Source: Euperipatoides rowelli (taxonomy: Eukaryota; Onychophora; Udeonychophora; Euonychophora; Peripatopsidae). Taken from it: DNA of 10,255 nt. A program made the translations under genes and the position numbers. Under the pieces are notes generated by a model. The model ran no database searches, was not told where the DNA came from, and saw only the letters and a list, made by a program, of their open reading frames with translations. The stretch lies in the NCBI GenBank assembly GCA_003024985.2, contig PXIH01S0002215.1; one strand, 5' to 3'. Positions 8,411-10,255 of this stretch are shown piece after piece; within the stretch, counting starts at the first letter, position 1; the number at the start of each line of letters is the position of its first letter.

Positions 8411-9711
8411 TTAACGCAACACTGTCGCCACCCTAGATGGCATATTTACCTTCGGTTTCTTGAAGCAACGTTCTTCGGAATGGCCAGGTATTTTGAAAAA
8501 GCACAAAATAGCAGATTTTTTTAACGTTCTTTTGTTACTCTTTCCTTATTTGGTTTTAATAACTCCTCAATTGTGGCCTTTAGTTCCTTTATGTGTTTGG
8601 CTTAAGGCAGTTCAGGGCTATCTTTAGTGGCGACACTATGCACTGACCTATTCCTATCTTCTAAAAGCTTAAATTGTAGTTCGAGAGTTTCAATGTATTC
8701 AATACTTTTTTTCAATGTCATCTTACCTTTCCTTATCAGTTCGACTCCTAGGTTAAGGAGTATACCTATCTTGTATCGATCCAATATCATTTTTTCATAT
8801 TCTATTACCAGCTACCTGGGGGAGGCCAAGGCGAAAAGTCGTAAGCGATAACTTAACGCTGTTTCCTCCATACTCTGACTACATTTATTAAAAAACTTTC
8901 TCATTTGTGCTTTATCAAATTGTAATGAAAATAACTTTCTAAGGACTTGAAGCCTCTCTTCTAATGAAATAAAGTTTTGGCTTCCAAGTCCTGCCATATA
9001 TAGCGCTTTCGCCTTACCTGTTATACGCTTTTCAAGAATGGGCGGGATTTTGTGTCAGGCCATTTATATATTGGGTATAGGGGGCCCTGAATTCTGCTGC
9101 GATGTACCGCTCTATCCCGAATACATCTCCCTCTAAGATTTGAAAGGGCGCTAACTCCGTTGATGTATCATATCCCGTTTGCATTACCCAGCTCTCGGGT
9201 AGTTGACATATAATATTTATGGGGTTAGGGCCTTGATTATAGCTACTCTGAGGGATTTCACTTAAGGAACATTATTGCTTGTTTACTGTAGGCTGTCGAT
9301 CCTATTTGGGTTACTAACAGGAATTTGTCGGGGGGGGGTACTCTGTACAACTGGGGGCGAAATAGAGTTAAGGTTATTACTAACTTGCTTTGTATTTGTT
9401 ATTGGTGTGGTGCATGCTCAATAGCTTCAAAGCTAGGCATGAATTAATGTAGCTTATTTTTAACTAGCTCTGATTTTAAAAACTCAATATCGTCCTTGAA
9501 GTTACTAATCAACCTATCCTGTCCCGCCAATTCCTCCCTCAAGCTTGCAATAACCCTATCTCTTTTTAATATTCCAACATTGTTCTCTAATTATTGACAA
9601 GTACTAAGCCTGGTTGGTGATCCAGATTCTGGGCTCTTGGATTCCACCCTCACATTGACATGTTTGTCATCAGCAAATTTAATTAATGTCGCTATCCAAC
9701 TCTATCGACAT
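8411..9711 (-). pseudogene. gag: gag relic: coiled coil, capsid-like part, broken zinc knuckle
   Basis: Gag forms the particle that packages the element's RNA. The start is an ATG at 9709-9711 in good context (AAAACATGTC), with a frameshift after about ten codons. Next comes a charged segment that looks like a coiled coil (about 9590-9447; LREEL and IEFLKSEL, with hydrophobic residues at heptad-like spacing) between TAA stops at 9591-9593 and 9444-9446. The capsid-like part follows: LPESWV near 9200, then QNFISLEERLQVLRKLF (about 8975) and YKIGILLNLG (about 8770), typical of Ty3/Gypsy Gag with its QxxxESxxxY/L-type helices. At about 8460-8505 PGHSEERCF marks a CCHC knuckle whose first half is shifted out of frame by a one-base loss. 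At least four frameshifts separate these pieces. Confidence 0.8.
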
Positions 9712-9937
9712 GTTTTCTCCAATTGCATACACAAATAAAAGAAAAAAATGAATAAAATTCCTAAATTCTTATGTTTTCTAAGATATTCAAAAATTTAACT
9801 TGGTTTTACAATTCAAAAAAATTCTCAATAGTTAGTGTGTGTGCGGACCATCCATACTGAAATGCTCAAAAAGTTTCTGTGGGCCTATACTAAAATAACA
9901 AACATGGCGTTTAAGGTTTTAGTATACAAAAAAATAA
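9712..9937 (-). other. leader between primer-binding-like site and gag
   Basis: About 226 bases of AT-rich untranslated leader. It holds an inverted repeat of perfect 10-bp arms (TATACTAAAA at 9886-9895, complement at 9917-9926) enclosing a 21-base loop, which could fold in the RNA. Packaging signals of LTR elements usually lie here, but none can be identified by eye. Confidence 0.5.
9886..9926. repeat. inverted repeat in the element's leader
   Basis: Arms 9886-9895 and 9917-9926 are perfect complements (TATACTAAAA/TTTTAGTATA) around a 21-base loop. The stem lies just downstream of the primer-binding-like site in the element's RNA. It is A/U-rich and so only weakly stable. Confidence 0.5.
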
Positions 9938-9953
9938 GGTTTCGTGGACGCCA
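9938..9953 (-). promoter_or_regulatory. possible tRNA primer-binding site
   Basis: On the minus strand this reads TGGCGTCCACGAAACC, beginning with the TGG that pairs with a tRNA's CCA end. Its first part resembles the tRNA-Lys type site known from Gypsy-clade elements (TGGCGCCCAACG) with one substitution and one missing base. It sits 226 bases upstream of the gag ATG, a normal distance. Against it: the base pair just outside is not the expected CA of an LTR end, and no LTR is recognised beyond. Confidence 0.35.
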
Positions 9954-10160
9954 CTTCAGCACTCTGTCTGAAGAATTTAATATTTCTATTCTAAACTAAA
10001 ATTTATTTAAATAAATTTATTTGTAATCAGAAGATTGCTTTAATTAGTCCAAAAATCCTGCCATGCTAGCCAAATTTTACCCTATGTCAAATACTAGGCT
10101 TCGTTGAACTGTGCATAACCTTCCTCATAGATCTCCCCTCCCCCCTAATATGCTCTATTC
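9954..10160. other. region where the 5' LTR is expected; unassigned
   Basis: About 200 bases without open frames. If the neighbouring TGG-site is the primer-binding site, the end of the 5' LTR should lie here, but the sequence does not match anything near the polypurine tracts on the left. A pyrimidine run at 10132-10146 (purine-rich on the minus strand) sits just before the hAT terminus. The LTR may be lost, too diverged to see, or cut short. Confidence 0.4.
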
Positions 10161-10255
10161 CAGTGTATCTTAAACTGTGGTCCGTGGACCCCTAGGGGTC
10201 CGTGGCTCGATGATCGGGGGTCTGTGAAATTTAGTTTAGAAAAAAATATGAATTT
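10161..10255 (+). mobile_element. terminal part of a hAT-superfamily DNA transposon (or its MITE)
   Basis: From 10161 the sequence reads CAGTGTATCTTAAACTGTGG, then a GTCC/GGACCCC-rich stretch including a perfect 16-bp palindrome at 10186-10201 (GGACCCCTAGGGGTCC). This pattern, CAGTG followed by a C/T-rich start, AAACTGTGG and GGACCCCTAGGGGTCC, is characteristic of terminal inverted repeats of many animal hAT elements. The element continues to the right beyond the window, so its transposase, if any, the other terminus and the 8-bp target duplication cannot be seen. The 8 bases before it (CTCTATTC) are the predicted duplication. Confidence 0.75.

Larger units (their letters stand above)
4387..9953 (-). 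mobile_element. degenerate Ty3/Gypsy-type LTR retrotransposon, internal region
   Basis: On the minus strand the order is PBS-like site, gag, protease, reverse transcriptase, RNase H, integrase, polypurine tract. This order, with RT before integrase, is that of Ty3/Gypsy (Metaviridae) and excludes Ty1/Copia. The internal region of about 5.5 kb is normal for an element lacking env. Coding capacity survives only as frame fragments separated by frameshifts and scattered stops, with most catalytic motifs still readable, so decay is moderate. The copy cannot encode a working Gag-Pol. No LTR pair is visible. The precise clade within Ty3/Gypsy cannot be given without a tree. Confidence 0.93.

Overview
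The window is AT-rich, gene-poor eukaryotic DNA, most likely from an invertebrate animal genome. The grounds are its transposon content, many A/T tracts and microsatellite-like patches, and the lack of any compact or operon-like gene layout. A decapod crustacean or other arthropod would fit, but nothing here fixes the species.

The main content is one decayed Ty3/Gypsy-type LTR retrotransposon lying on the minus strand. Read from right to left it shows a primer-binding-site-like sequence (about 9938-9953), a leader, a gag relic starting at 9711 (N-terminal coiled coil, capsid-like part, broken CCHC knuckle), a Ser/Lys-rich spacer, an aspartic protease (DTG near 7830), reverse transcriptase (YLDD near 6820), RNase H, and integrase. 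The integrase has an HHCC zinc finger, DDE remnants and a GPY/F-like module, and its terminal stop is at 4440-4442. A polypurine tract follows directly, so there is no room for an env gene next to pol. Every domain is broken by frameshifts or stops. The integrase has lost its second catalytic Asp, so this copy is dead. I could not find a matching pair of LTRs.

Three structures are unusual. The polypurine tract lies inside a tandem repeat of about 78 bp present almost three times (4201-4420). The reverse transcriptase carries a 38-bp inverted copy of its own sequence (6935-7029), which looks like a template-switch scar. A plus-strand block at 3312-3905, more GC-rich than its surroundings, has one long reading frame broken by a single TGA; it follows a splice-acceptor-like site and is not recognisable as part of the Gypsy element.

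At the right edge (10161 onward) begins the terminal inverted repeat of a hAT-superfamily DNA transposon that runs out of the window. The left 3.3 kb (1-3311) holds no gene I can support. It contains small repeats, A/T-tract junctions and, at about 1011-1975, a more complex patch with a TATA-like box and a minus-strand polyadenylation-like signal that may be an old LTR or regulatory fragment.
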